Source: Armigeres subalbatus
Lineage: Eukaryota > Arthropoda > Insecta > Diptera > Culicidae
DNA: 64,000 bases
Assembly: GCF_024139115.2 (NCBI RefSeq)
Contig: NC_085141.1
Location: forward strand, 31,077,242 to 31,141,241
Direction of reading: 5' to 3'
Below, in pieces: positions 34,317-46,599 of this stretch (its first letter is position 1; each line of letters starts with the position of its first letter). A program made the translations under genes and the position numbers. The notes below the pieces were generated by a model. The model was not told the DNA's origin and ran no database searches. It was given only the letters and a program-made list of their open reading frames with translations.

Positions 34317-37170
34317 GATTCTTAAAATCTTAAAATCTTAAAATCTCAAAATCTTAAAATCCTTAAATCTTAAAATCTTAAAATCTTAAAATCTTAAAAT
34401 CTTAAAATCTTAAAATCTTAAAATCTTAAAATCTTAAAATCTTAAAATCTTAAAATCTTAAAATCTTAAAATCTTAAAATCTTAAAATCTTAAAATCTTA
34501 AAATCTTAAAATCTTAAAATCTTAAAATTTTAAAATCTTAAAATCTTAAAATCTTAAAATCTTAAAATCTTAAAATCTTAAAATCTTAAAATCTTAAAAT
34601 CTTAAAATCTTAAAATCTTAAAATCTTAAAATCTTAAAATTTAAAATCTTAAAATCTTAAAATCTTAAAATCTTAAAATCTTAAAATCTTAAAATCTTAA
34701 AATCTTAAAATCTTAAAATCTTAAAATCTTAAAATCTTAAAATCTTAAAATCTTAAAATCTTAAAATCTTAAAATCTAAAAATCTTAAAATCTTAAAATC
34801 TTAAAATCTTAAAATCTTAAAATCTTAAAATCTTAAAATCTTAAAATCTTAAAATCTTAAAATCTTAAAATCTTAAAATCTTAAAATCTTAAAATCTTAA
34901 AATCTTAAAATCTTAAAATCTTAAAATCTTAAAATCTTAAAATCTTAAAATCTTAAAATCTTAAAATCTTAAAATTTCAAAATCTTAAAATCTTAAAATC
35001 TTAAAATCTTAAAATCTTAAAATCTTAAAATTTTAAAATCTTAAAATCTTAAAATCTTAAAATCTTAAAATCTTAAAATCTTAAAATCTTAAAATCTTAA
35101 AATCTTAAAATCTTAAAATCTTAAAATCTTAAAATCTTAAAATCTTAAAATCTTAAAATCTTAAAATCTTAAAATCTTAAAATCTTAAAATCTTAAAATC
35201 TTAAAATCTTAAAATCTTAAAATCTTAAAATCTTAAAATCTTAAAATCTTAAAATCTTAAAATCTTAAAATCTTAAAATTTTAAAATCTTAAAAAAATTT
35301 AAAATCTTAAATCTTAAAATCTTAAAATCTTAAAATCTTAAAATCTTAAAATCTTAAAATCTTAAAATCTTAAAATCTTAAAATCTTAAAATCTTAAAAT
35401 CTTAAAATCTTAAAATCTTAAAATCTTAAAATCTTAAAATCTTAAAATCTTAAAATCTTAAAATCTTAAAATCTTAAAATCTTAAAATCTTAAAATCTTA
35501 AAATCTTAAAATCTTAAAATCTTAAAATCTTAAAATCTTAAAATCTTAAAATCTTAAAAATCTTAAAATCTTAAAATCTTAAAATCTTAAAATCTTAAAA
35601 TCTTAAAATCTTAAAATTCAAAATCTTAAAATCTTAAAATCTTAAAATCTTAAAATCTTAAAATCTTAAAATCTTAAAATCTTAAAATCTTAAAATCTTA
35701 AAATCTTAAAATCTTAAAATCTTAAAATCTTAAAATTCAAAATCTTAAAATCTTAAAATCTTAAAATCTTAAAATCTTAAAATCTTAAAATCTTAAAATC
35801 TTAAAATCTTAAAATCTTAAAATCTTAAAATCTTAAAATCTTAAAATCTTAAAATCTTAAAATCTTAAAATCTTAAAATCTTAAAATCTTAAAATCTTAA
35901 AATCTTAAAATCTTAAAATCTTAAAAATCTTAAAATCTTAAAATCTTAAAATCTTAAAATCTTAAAATCTTAAAATCTTAAAATCTTAAAATCTTAAAAT
36001 CTTAAAATCTTAAAATTCAAAATCTTAAAATTCAAAATCTTAAAATCTTAAAATCTTAAAATCTTAAAATCTTAAAATCTTAAAATCTTAAAATCTTAAA
36101 TCTTAAAATCTTAAAATCTTAAAATCTAAAATCTTAAAATCTTAAAATCTTAAAATCTTAAAATCTTAAAATCTTAAAATCTTAAAATTAAAATCTTAAA
36201 ATCTTAAAATCTTAAAATCTTAAAATCTTAAAATCTTAAAATCTCAAATCTTAAAATCTTAAAAATCTTAAAATCTTAAAATCTTAAAATCTTAAAATCT
36301 TAAAAATCTTAAAATCTTAAAATCTTAAAATCTTAAAATCTTAAAATCTTAAAATCTTAAAATCTTAAAAATCTTAAAATCTTAAAATCTTAAAATCTTA
36401 AAATCTTAAAATCTTAAAATCTTAAAATCTTAAAATCTTAAAATCTTAAAATCTTAAAATCTTAAAATCTTAAAATCTTAAAATCTTAAAATCTTAAAAT
36501 CTTAAAATCTTAAAATCTTAAAATCTTAAAATCTTAAAATCTTAAAATCTTAAAATCTTAAAATCTTAAAATCTTAAAATCTTAAAATCTTAAAATCTTA
36601 AAATCTTAAAATCTTAAAATCTTAAAATATCAAAATCTTAAAATCTTAAAATCTTAAAATCTTAAAATCTTAAAATCTTAAAATCTTAAAATCTTAAAAT
36701 CTTAAAATCTTAAAATCTTAAAATCTTAAAATCTTAAAATCTTAAAATCTTAAAATCTTAAAATCTTAAAATCTTAAAATCTTAAAATCTTAAAATCTTA
36801 AAATCTTAAAATCTTAAAATCTTAAAATCTTAAAATCTTAAAATCTTAAAATCTCAAAATCTTAAAATCTTAAAATCTTAAAATCTTTAAATTCAAATTC
36901 TTAAAATCTTAAAATCTTAAAATCTTAAAATCTTAAAATCCTAAAATCTTAAAATCTTAAAATCTTAAAATCTTAAAATCTTAAAATCTTAAAATCTTAA
37001 AATCTTAAAATCTTAAAATCTTAAAATCTTAAAATCTTAAAATCTTAAAATCTTAAAATCTTAAAATCTTAAAATCTTAAAATCTTAAAATCCTAAAATC
37101 TTAAAATCTTAAAATCTTAAAATCTTAAAATCTTGAAATCTCAAAATCTTAAAATCTTAAAATCTTAAGA
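34317..37170. repeat. Homogeneous (AAAATCTT)n satellite core, ~2.85 kb
   Basis: More than 300 nearly identical AAAATCTT units. Rare variants include AAAATTC (about 35,614, 35,733, 36,013, 36,028), an extra A (about 35,558, 35,924, 36,250-36,370) and AAAATTTT. Every reading frame meets a stop (period 24 nt contains TAA), so it is non-coding. The core uses CTT where the flanks mostly use CTA. Confidence 0.97.
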
Positions 37171-38095
37171 TCTAAAAATCTAAAAATCTAAAAATCTAAG
37201 ATCTAAAAATCTACAAATCTAAAAATCTAAAAATCAAAAATCTAAATATCTAAAAAATTTAAAATCTAAAATTCTAAAAATCTAAAAATTCTAAAAATTC
37301 AAAAATCAAAAAACCAAAAAAATCAATTAAAAACTAAAGATCTAAAAATCTAAAATCAAAACAGAAAATAAAAAAATCCCAAGATCTAAAAATTTTAAGA
37401 TCTCAAATTCACCAAAATAAAAAATCTGAAAAATCAAACAATCTAAAAATCCTTAAATCCACATACTAAAAATCTAAATATCTTTTAATCTAGAAAAAAA
37501 AATTTTAGAATCCAGGAATTAAAAAATTTAAAATAAAAAAAAATCTAAAAATCCCAAAAGCTCAAAATCTTTAAGTATAAAAATCTAAATATCTGAAAAT
37601 CCAAAAATTTTAAGGATCCATAAATCTAAAAAAAAATAAAAATCTAGAAATCCAGAAAACAAAAAATCTGAAAATCTAGAAACCTAAAGTTCTAAAAATT
37701 TAAAAATCTGAAATCCTAAAAATTTAAAAATCTTGAGATCTAAAAACTTAAAAATTTTGCAAATCTTAAAACTTTAAGATCTCAAAATCACCAAGTTAAA
37801 AAATCTTAAAATCAAACAATTTCAAAATCCTTAAATACACATATCTAAAAATCTAAACATTTTCAATTCTAAATTTAAAAATTAAAAATCCAAAAAAAAA
37901 ATCAAGATCTAAAAATCCTAAAATCATAGTGTCTAAAAATTTAAAAATCTAAATATATCTGAAAATTTGGAAATCCTAATTTCTAAAAACTTAAGGATCT
38001 CAAAATCACCCATTTTAAAAATCTAAAAATACTTAAATCCAAATATCTAAAAATAAAAATGTCTACAAATCGAAGATCTAAAAATCCTTATGAAA
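37171..38095. repeat. Degenerate 8-bp satellite, right flank
   Basis: Units revert to AAAAATCTA-type with many substitutions and fade into unique AT-rich DNA near 38,100. Confidence 0.92.
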
Positions 38096-41000
38096 ACATC
38101 AAGAAATTTGAAAAATAGGAATGTAAATGTAAACATTTAAATCTTCAGAATTTGAGCAGAATTCAAAAAATCTTTGAAAAAACATAAAATTAAAAAAAAA
38201 TTGTCAATCCAATTTCCTAATCAATACTTATAATGTTTATGGATCCATCCCTTAATATTTAAAATTATATTTAGCAATAGTGCATTATGTCAACCAAAAT
38301 TCTGGAAAAATGAATGCATTGCACAATTTTTACATTTTTTTTTTGTTGAATCAAATCACCGCGTTGCGATTACTCTTATGAGTAAGGGCCAGGGGGCAAT
38401 ACCCCATGATAAATTTCTTTTAAAAAGTCACAATTGTGGGTCACACCGATTCTGATGACGCTTTTCGACTTGTTTTACACAGCTGTGCGAAAAAGCATGG
38501 TCCCTAACATAAAATGACCGAGAACAAAGCGTTTTATCAAACCCCCTAGCGCCACACATATTTTCGTGATTCTGAAGATCGAATGCTTTACCGTAGGCAA
38601 TGAATAACATAAACAGGGACTTATTCGTTAACAATATGTTTCTTACATGATCTCCCAGGCAAAATCCTACCTACTGCCACTGAAGACTATCGTCTACTGT
38701 TTCCGCATTAGGTTAACAACTTTGCACTGAATTTTGAGTACAATAATGCACAACTACGCGATGGTCCACCAGTTGTTGCTCACAGTCAGATCTCCTTTTC
38801 CGGGATCTTCACAGAGACGATTTGCATTCAGTCGGTCGAAAAAGTCGCAATATCTTATAAGCAGATTAGCTGATGCAACAGTTGTTGTGTGGTTATGAAA
38901 TATGACTTATTCAAATAATTGGGGAGCAAATACTTATTAAAGCAATAATCGATATAAAACCTAGCCTTGATGTTGCCTCGATTACATTCGTTTTGTAGTG
39001 AATATATGGGAAAGGACATAGGCGATTAGTCATAAGTTGCCATTCTTTTCACAATATTTTATGATTATAATCATGTTCTACCAGGGTGTGTTATAACACC
39101 AATTTAATGGAAGAATCCCGACAAGGTCATTGTCTAGTATTTACGTCAATTCTCACAAACAGTCCTTGGTTTGATCGATGACACTGGCGTGTCAATCTGT
39201 TTCACAAACATCAATCTTCGATCAACTGCGTATTTGCTTACTCTAGATCGTCGACGTGTGAAACGCCCTAATTGCCATAATAAAAATCTTATTCTACCAC
39301 GCATAACTCATTTTCTCATAAAGATACGCCACATTTCCAATCGGCAAGACAATAACCACAATAACCATAAACGGAGGTAGTTGCTCCTAATCAATCGCCC
39401 GTGGATTATCTGTAGGTAGTCCCTACCGCGGTGACATTGATCGCAATGGCCAAGAATCTTCGCTAGATTGTGACAGAGCCGAGCCTGGGACCAATAAAGC
39501 CTATCGAAGAAAGCTGATGCAATAAATATCGGAATCAAACAAACGGCGAAATTGCGCCCGCCTCGAGTGCCATTGCCGCCGGCGTTGTGGAGTAGTGTCT
39601 CCTTCTGTAATAGATTGATGATACGATCGCCGACGCCTCGGCCCATTCAGAAGCCACACATTACTTGTTTACACCGAAAACTATACTACTGACTGTTATC
39701 AGCTGTGTGCAATAGACCCTCCAGGCGGTGATAGACTTTCTGTCGTTATCACCTCCTTACAGTCGCTGTGTTTGTGTCGATTGTTATGTGAAACGGCGAT
39801 TTGGGAAGTTGTTGTAAAAATTATTTGTTAGATGATCACATCGCAAGGTGAAAGAGTTGAAAAGAAAAGAAACACAACAGAATTAGGGGAGCTATTCGGC
39901 ACTTCATATCATAGCTCCCATGTTCATCCCATCAAAAACAAAGCAATGAAAAGGAATTTGATTTGATTCTTATTTTTGATATTTTTTTCAGCAGTGAGCA
40001 CACATGTAACCAAAAAGAAGCGACGAAAGTTGGTGCTGTATTTCTTTGTTTTGCGATGAGATGATGAATGAATGAAATGGAAAACGTAACAGTTCCCATG
40101 TTTATGTATCTATTGAATATTATTTCAAGTTACTATGAATTATGAACTTTATCTATTGCCTTTGTTTAGTAAACCTAAAAAGCAAATCTTACAATTGTAT
40201 ACACGCCAATTTTCTGCGTGCATAATTTATCTAGAGAACAAACTGGTTCTCCAGAATGATTTTTAATTTTTTACAGTATTATCATCACATTCTCCTATTA
40301 AGTGAGTAAACACACAAAAATTAGCGCAAATTGATCACAAACATGATCGAATGAAAGTGCCAACATATACAAATGATTGAGATTTGAAATTCCAATTCGA
40401 AAAGATTGAGTTTTGATTATCAAACTATTTCAGTTTCAGTATAACATTTTTCGTAAAGTGATGAAAAAACGAATATAAATTTCTTTACAGTTTCCGTGAG
40501 GTTCTTTTGTAGAACTGTATTAAAATCTACAATCCGCTGGTTGGGTGCAGATCCGACATTCACTATTTCGTTCCAAAAAAAATCAAACCCGTTCCAAAAC
40601 AGTATAATGAGAAACACAACAAAACGTAACGTGTGAATGTTATCTAGTGAAACAGTCTGTTGACTATTGCAGTCAACCAAATTTTCCAATTTTTATTTAA
40701 AACACAGTTGCTAATAAGTGGAACATCATTTCACACATTAACACAAAAATACAATCAGGTCTCACTTACTAGATACACTACATACTTACACACATATGTC
40801 TAAAATTGTACAATCTTTTCAAACTCATATGTGTTCACATCCGGTTACTAAATTATAATCACCCTTTCTTTCGTTAACTGCCAATACGACCATCCAAGAC
40901 ACAAATCCCAAAACTTATCCAACAGGCCGTCAACCTGGACAAGCAAAATTGTAAAACATTACAGAATAAGTTAACAAGCAACACTTAGCTTAACTTAGCT

Positions 41001-41250
41001 TGATTGACTGTACACTTCGTAGTTTCTAGTCGTGATTTTCTGAGAAACAATAAATATGCACAGGTCATCAATCAAATAGCCTTCTTGTGAATAGAAACTA
41101 TTCCCACTGGAGAGGCTTGAGGTTTTATTAATTCAAGTCCAATAGCGATGCAGGACCCGTCCTCACAGTCAATTAAGGATTAGTTTACATAGTTGCCTCT
41201 TCCCCATACTCACCCGCACGAGCCGAACCAAGCATTTTGATGATCGCGCA
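38096..41250. other. Unassigned, apparently unique 3-kb region
   Basis: It lacks the repeat families seen elsewhere. On the minus strand 39,646-39,308 is a 112-codon frame (basic, W- and L-rich C-terminal part) that I do not recognise. The stretch 38,690-39,800 is less AT-rich and has GATA-like words (GTTATCA, GTGATA). A regulatory or exon-containing role is possible but not shown. Confidence 0.3.
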
Positions 41251-41269
41251 ATTGTTTTGCGTCCAACAA

Positions 41270-41690
41270 AATATACGATCCAAAGCGCATTCAAAACACG
41301 ATGGATCGTGCACTAATTGATTTACTTTCCGATCGCAACAAAAAAAAAACAAAACTAATCACCCGGATCTAGCAAAAGTTCTGCGTCCAATACGAATCGC
41401 GTTTGTTTGCGCACCGGTTTATTCAAATCCGATTGCATTGATTGGTTTACCTTCCAACGGAACAAAACTAATTTCCTGGATTTCGCGAAAGTTCTGCATT
41501 CGATACGAAACACGTTTGTCCGTGTACTGATTGATTCACTTTCCGACTGCACAAAGCCGAACTAATCACCGGATCTCGCGAAAGTTCTAAGTCCGATACA
41601 AAACACGCTGAATCATGCACTGAGTGGTTCACTTTCTGACTGCACAAAATAGAACTAATCATCCGGAGCTCGTGAAAGTTCTACGGCCGG
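41270..41690. repeat. ~95-113-bp tandem repeat, about 4 units
   Basis: ACTAATC (or variant) followed by C-x-GGATCT(C)GCGAAAGTTCT recurs at 41,354, 41,467, 41,561 and 41,654. Each unit also has CGATACGAAACACG and a 'CACTGATTGATTCACTTTCC' segment. Minus-strand units carry an initiator-like ATCAGTAC word. Confidence 0.85.
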
Positions 41691-42199
41691 ACGAAGGACC
41701 TCAATCACAGTAGGGATGGTGAGGGACTTACAGCCCAAGTTATGAAACTTTGGAGCCCATGATGGCAGCAACAATTCAATAAGGCGATATGAGCCAAAAT
41801 CCTTGGTAAAAGAGATGAGTGCTGCAGGGATACCGGATCATCTGCTAGGGGATCTCGGATGCTGGTTGGAGTCCCATAAGTTTCCTTGGGGGGGTCTGGT
41901 ACTTAGGTCAAAGGTACAGGAAATGTTCAGCGGCGTTGTAGGCTCCCCACAAAATTATGGGAGAGCCGAGCATGGCCAGTACGCAATCGGAGAATAACCT
42001 GTTATTGCGGCCAGAGATTGGGCCATACGTAGTGTGGAGATGCTGTAAAACGGCGTCGAAAAATCTAACACGTTTTAGTTGATATTTAAATTCGAATTAT
42101 TGCCACCGAAAGGCAGCATGCCTCCTCGGTGGGGATTGACAAACACTTTACAAACTACCGTACGAACGAGTGGTCTTTTATAGGCGCTACAGTATGGAC

Positions 42200-43230
42200 A
42201 GACAATTCACAATAACATTTTGATGCGCATTCGATGGAACAGCATTTGCTCGCTTTGGCTTCCCTTTTCTACGTTGAAGCAATGAATGGCTACAAAGCAA
42301 TATTTATTTGTTTCTGATCTGCGCGCGCTGTTGCTCGATAACGCCATTCGGTGGTGCAAGCGTAAACACCTGTTGATCCTTAAGATTAGGCCAATCAGTC
42401 CCTGCTTCGATGGAATCTTTAATTTTGCGTAGCTACGGCGTAGTGGAAGCCTTCCAGCTGCGTTCCTAATCTTCCCAGGCAACCTTCTTAAGGGAGGCAG
42501 TAATTCGACACCAACAAGAAGATCGGCGGTCGTATTGCCTGGAATTCCACAGTGCCCTAGTATCCAGGCAAATGCCGTGTACCGGCGCTGGATTGCAAGA
42601 ATGGGCTTGGGCTACTCGCTCTGCAGCGCGGAATTAACTCTGACTGAGTTGGTCTAGACCAAAAGCGGCTTCTTCGATGGATACGTGGCTGCCATGAAAG
42701 CCGCTGCAGCTTAATTGGAAGAGGGATTCTATGATCTCCGGGTGTGGAAGAGATGAATTCGGCGGCACACGATGGATGGCATGGAACGCCATGCACGCAC
42801 GGTTGAACGCCTTCGAGATATCGAGGGATACTTACTAGGTCTGCGTGTTTACCCTATCCACTAATCTGGTGCAGATGGGGCCAGTTCTGTACCTCATGTA
42901 CCGCATGTTGTCTGAAGGCAAATCTTTAGTCTGTTTCGCTTCGAGTAAGGCAACACACGGGGATTCGACCTTGTGCTTCCCACGCCGGATAGTTGGCTTT
43001 CATATCTCCCAATAGAAGGATGAGAGAAGAGGTATCCCTAATGATATCACTCACCTTTTGTTTGATGTCGGGAAACGTTCCACAAAAGAAACAGATATCA
43101 CTGGAACCCTGGGTGATTTTTCGACGCATATAGATAGTGTGGAGTTTATTCTAACTGTAGGCAAGCGGGAGCCTCTTGAAACACCTTATGCCATTGATTG
43201 TTCACTGCATGTGACTGACGATACATTTCT
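42200..43230 (-). pseudogene. Remnants of another LINE: endonuclease and RNase H, RT deleted
   Basis: On the minus strand, 43,129-42,926 reads as part of an APE endonuclease (FPDIKQKVSDIIRD, 'LILLLGDMKANYPAWEA', with K in place of the usual N of GDMNA). Further down, near 42,570-42,500, one frame gives FAWILGHCGIPGNTTADLL, the last motif of a LINE RNase H (W-x-x-GHCGI-x-GN-x-x-AD). Positions 42,482-42,207 continue its C-terminal tail. The RT that should lie between them is missing. Frames are broken throughout. The family may be R1- or Loa-like. Confidence 0.7.
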
Positions 43231-43468
43231 CGATTGCTTTGATTACTAAACCTCAATGATTTTGAAGCTGTTGAATATTTGCTTTACTTAGTAAACAACA
43301 AGTGCTGTTTGACTGCCACACATACAGGGTCGACAAATGGCAGCTGGACTAGATTTGGAGAAACCCTGACAGTGGAACGACTTATATAGAGATAGAGATC
43401 TCGGAAAGCGGACCCAGGGTACCAATGGAATCTCATTGTATTCACAGCGTCTGCAGCTTTTTTATTCA

Positions 43469-44035
43469 TTACCAGACTAAGGGCGGAGTGGCCTGTGCAC
43501 TACATAAAAGTCTTCTCCATTCAGCTCGGTCCATGGCTGCACTTCGCCAACCACGCACTCTGCGGAGGGTCCGCAAATCGTCCTCCACCTGATCGATCCA
43601 CCTTGCCCGCTGTGCACCTCGCCTTCTTATTCCCGCCGGATCATTGTCGAGAACCATTTTCACCGGATTACTGTCCGACATTCTGGCTACGTGCCCGGCC
43701 CACCGCAATCTTCCGATTTTTGGTTCTCCCAACAGCTAATGCAACTCGTGATTCATTCGACTCCTCCACGTACCGTCCGCCATCTGCACCCCGCCATAGA
43801 TGGTACGCAGCACTTTCCTTTCGAAAACTCCCAGTGCGCGTTGGTCCTCCACGAGCATCGTCCAGGTCTCGTGTCCGTAGAGAACTACCGGTCGAATAAG
43901 CGTTTTGTAGATAGTCAGTTTAGTACGGCGGCGAACTCTATTCGATCGGAGCGTCTTGCGGAGTCCAAAGTACATACGATTTCCAGCCACTATGCGTCTC
44001 CGAATTTCTCTGCTGGTATCGTTATCGGCGGTCAC
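43469..44035 (-). pseudogene. RTE-like LINE C-terminal domain
   Basis: Two frames (44,035-43,736 and 43,732-43,469) carry 'LRSNRVRRRTKLTIYKTLIR', VVLYGHETWTM, FERKVLRTIYG and, after a frame change, 'RLRWAGHVARMSDSNPVKMV'. The last block is the conserved R-W-x-GHVARM motif of many insect LINE C-termini. It ends with a stop near 43,469. Confidence 0.85.
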
Positions 44036-44222
44036 CAGTGAGCCAAGTACACGAATTCTTCAACCACCTCGATTTCGTCACCACCGATAGAAACTCGTGG
44101 TGGGTGGCTTACATTCTCTTGAGCCTATTCCTATCATGTACTTCGTCTTCGACGTGTTGATGACTAGACCAATCCGTTTAGCTTCGCTTTACAGTCTGAT
44201 GTAGGCTTCCGTCCTCTCAAAG

Positions 44223-45179
44223 TTACGTGCCATGACATTGATCGTCGGCGAAACCAAATAACTGGACGGACTTCGTTAAAATCGTACCACTCGTGTTAAT
44301 CCCTGCCCTTCGTATTACTCCTTCCAAAGCGATGTTGAATAGCAGGCACGAAAGACCATCACCTTGCCGTAACCCTCTGCGTGTTTCGAAGGGACTCGAG
44401 AATGCCCCTGAAACTCGAACTACGCACATCACCCGATCCATCGTCGCCTTGATCAACCGTATCAGTTTATCCGGAAATCCGTGTTCGTGCATTAGCTGTC
44501 ATAGCTGGTCCCGATCGATTGTATTATATGCGGCTTTGAAGTCGATGAATAGTTGATGTGTGGGCACGTTGTATTCGTGGCATTTTTGCAGTACCTGGCG
44601 AATGGCGAACACCTGGTCTGTGGTGGAACGTTCGCCCATAAAACCCGCCTGGTACTGCCCCACGAACTCCTTTGCAATTGGTGCTAGTCGACGGCATAAA
44701 ATTTGGGAGAGTACTTTGTAGGCGGCGTTCAGCAATGTAATTGCGCGGTAGTTGGAACAATCAAGCTTATCGCCCTTTTTGTAGATGGGACACAAGATAC
44801 TTTCCATCAACTCCTGCGGCAGGACCTCATCCTCCCAAACCTTGGAAATCACTCAGTGCAGTGCTCTAGTCAGTACCTCACCACCGTGTTTAAACAGCTC
44901 TCCTGGTAGTTGGTCAACTCCAGGGGCTTTGTTGTTTTTCAGCCGGCCGATCTCCTCCTGGATTTCCTGGAGATTCGGAGCCGGAAGTCGCATGTCCTGC
45001 GCGCGTGCTCCTAGGTTAAATACCATACCACCACCGTTATCTGCCATATCGCCATTCAGGTGCTCATCGTAGTGCTGCCGCCACCTTTGGATCACCTCAC
45101 ACTCGTTTGTAAGAAGGTTCCCGTTTATGTCCTTACACATATCGGGCTGTGGCACGTGGCCCTTACGTGAACGGTTCAT
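44223..45179 (-). pseudogene. RTE-like LINE reverse transcriptase
   Basis: Frames 45,179-44,853, 44,852-44,499 and 44,492-44,223 give successive RT motifs: 'RLKNNKAPGVDQLPGELFKH', 'LCPIYKKGDKLDCSNYRAIT', QYQAGFMGERSTTDQ, 'FIDFKAAYNTIDRDQ', 'RRGLRQGDGLSCLLFNIALE' and LFGFADDQ, the FADD active site. The last two lie after an in-frame stop, and the frame shifts directly after FADD. It copies element RNA into DNA at a nicked target when intact; this copy cannot. Confidence 0.88.
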
Positions 45180-45546
45180 CTTCTCATAGAACTTTCGTAC
45201 GTTATTAGCGCGGTACAGTTCCTCCGTCTCTTCACGGTCTCGATCTTGCTGCTGGCGCTTTTTCCTCCGGAAAATCGAGTTTTGTCTGTTCCGCGCCCGT
45301 TTGTATCGTGCCTCGTTCGCCCTCGTGCGGTGTTACAGCAATCTCGCCCATGCTGTATTCTTCTCCTCAACTAACTGCTCACATTCGCCGTCATACCAGT
45401 CGTTTCTCTGCTTCCAATGGCGGATCGAATATCTCTCCAGCCATCTTCAAGAGATGCTGCGCCTAGCAGCTCTTCCGTTGGGAGTGCCACTTCCAGCTGC
45501 TGCGCGTAGTCTTGGGCTAGTCTACCGTCTTGTAGCCACCCAATGT

Positions 45547-45790
45547 TTAGCCGCACGGACGACTCCGACGCGTGTTGTACACCGTCGAGAGTTTTGAGCG
45601 CAGACATACTGCAACGAGGTAGTGGTCGGATTCAATATTCGCACTGCGGTAAGTGCGTACGTTCGTGATGTCGGAGAAGAATTTACCGTCGATAAGAACG
45701 TGGTCGATTTGGTTTTCCGTTACTTGATTAGGTGATTTCCATGTGGCCTTGTGGATATTCTTGCGTCGATAAGCATAAGCAGTCAAACTC
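45547..45790 (-). pseudogene. RTE-like LINE endonuclease C-terminal part
   Basis: The frame shows 'NQIDHVLIDGKFFSDITNVR' and, after it, 'RSANIESDHYLVAVCLRSKL'. The IDHVLI and SDHYLV blocks are the last two active-site regions of APE-type LINE endonucleases, including the catalytic SDH. The upstream part of the domain is absent, because a SINE-like repeat begins at about 45,806. Confidence 0.8.
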
Positions 45791-45805
45791 TCAATCTACT
45801 AAATT

Positions 45806-45990
45806 ATAATGTTCTAAGACTCAGATATGAATATGTCGGTGGAAGATTTTATGTGATACATGATACATTATGTGGAAGATTTTGATTTGAAAAATGTATT
45901 GGAGGTAATCACTTTCCCTTCGATGCGACTCGAACCCACGACCCTCAATATGCTAGATTGGTGTTTTTTAACCAACTATGCTACGAAGGA
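45806..45990 (-). mobile_element. tRNA-like SINE (Ala-AGC-like head)
   Basis: The head 45,990-45,916 folds as a 75-nt tRNA-like cloverleaf. Its acceptor stem is TCCTTCG/CGAAGGG, box A is TAGCATAGTTGG, the anticodon loop CTAGCAT (AGC) sits on a CAAT/ATTG stem, and box B is GGGTTCGAGTC with one T-stem mismatch. The body continues GGGAAAGTGATTACCTCC to about 45,806. The attached body and the weak T stem favour a SINE over a functional tRNA gene. It abuts the truncated end of the RTE-like LINE. Confidence 0.65.
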
Positions 45991-46110
45991 CCGCCGTCGG
46001 CCATCGCATCTTAGTGACTACTGAATGAGCCCGAGATTCTCAAATTGGACGCATAGTTGAATCACTCACAATCTATTTGTTAAGCCAACACTTCCACATG
46101 TGTATCTGAA

Positions 46111-46555
46111 CAGTAGTTACATGGCCATATTTTGCTGAATTAGCTTGGGTAAATGTTCAAATAGTAGGGGTATTCACTTGACGGTGTAGGCTACTGCGTA
46201 TCTGTTCATAGAAATGTTTCATAGGCGATTTGAAATATGTCCCTTGTGGTTGTGTATGAAACATTTCAATAATCAGATACGCAGCTGCCTATACTGTTGA
46301 GTGAATACCCCTAGTGTGTTCTCTGCATTGCGTTATAAATTTAATAGTTTGATGGACACAACTTTAAAATTTTGCAAAGGCAAGTTCATCTTCTCTTCGT
46401 GAATTGTCGAGCTATGCAATGTGGCAGGATATCATGGAATCTGATTGTTCTCTGCAGCAACAGAATTTAAAGCAAGAATGGCCAAGTGGAGTAAATTAGA
46501 CTGTACAATTTTGATACATATTTATTGTATTAAAGCCCATTTTTCGTCATTGAAA
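46111..46555 (+). repeat. Dispersed repeat pair, copy 1 (with a MITE inside)
   Basis: Matches 62,053-62,343 in the same orientation. Shared phrases are TAGCTTGGGTAA(A/G)TGTTCAA, AGTTTGATGGACA, GGAATCTGATTG and 'CCATTTT(T/C)CGTCATTG'. Copy 1 differs by a 145-bp insertion at 46,167-46,311. Confidence 0.85.
46167..46311. mobile_element. 145-bp TA-target MITE with documented empty site
   Basis: Ends GGGGTATTCACT and AGTGAATACCCC, arms mirrored for about 40 bp (inner CTGCGTATCTG / CAGATACGCAG), flanked by TA at 46,165-46,166 and 46,312-46,313. The paralogous copy at about 62,101 reads GTTCAAATACTGTATTCTCT without the insertion. Confidence 0.92.
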
Positions 46556-46599
46556 AAGATTGACAGATAGACAGACAGCCAGATTCTTCATGTTGGGTG

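Larger units (their letters stand above)
43455..45790 (-). mobile_element. RTE-like non-LTR retrotransposon, 5'-truncated and frameshifted
   Basis: On the minus strand, in order, it holds the end of an endonuclease (45,786-45,547), a linker (45,607-45,176), the reverse transcriptase (45,179-44,223) and a C-terminal domain (44,035-43,469). It stops just after a short 3' end, GGTAATGAATAAAAAAG, at about 43,455. The N-terminal half of the endonuclease is missing. At least six frame changes inactivate it. A related fragment opens the window (1-431). RTE-like is my best guess for the clade; an RT phylogeny would decide. Confidence 0.85.

Noticed and set aside
34317..37170. Possible CRISPR array or telomere repeat
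   Set aside because: No spacers between units, an 8-bp unit with no hairpin, an internal position and no adjacent cas-like or telomeric element.
43495..45597. Plus-strand frames of 87-134 codons opposite the RTE-like LINE
   Set aside because: Antisense shadows of RT and C-terminal domain sequence.
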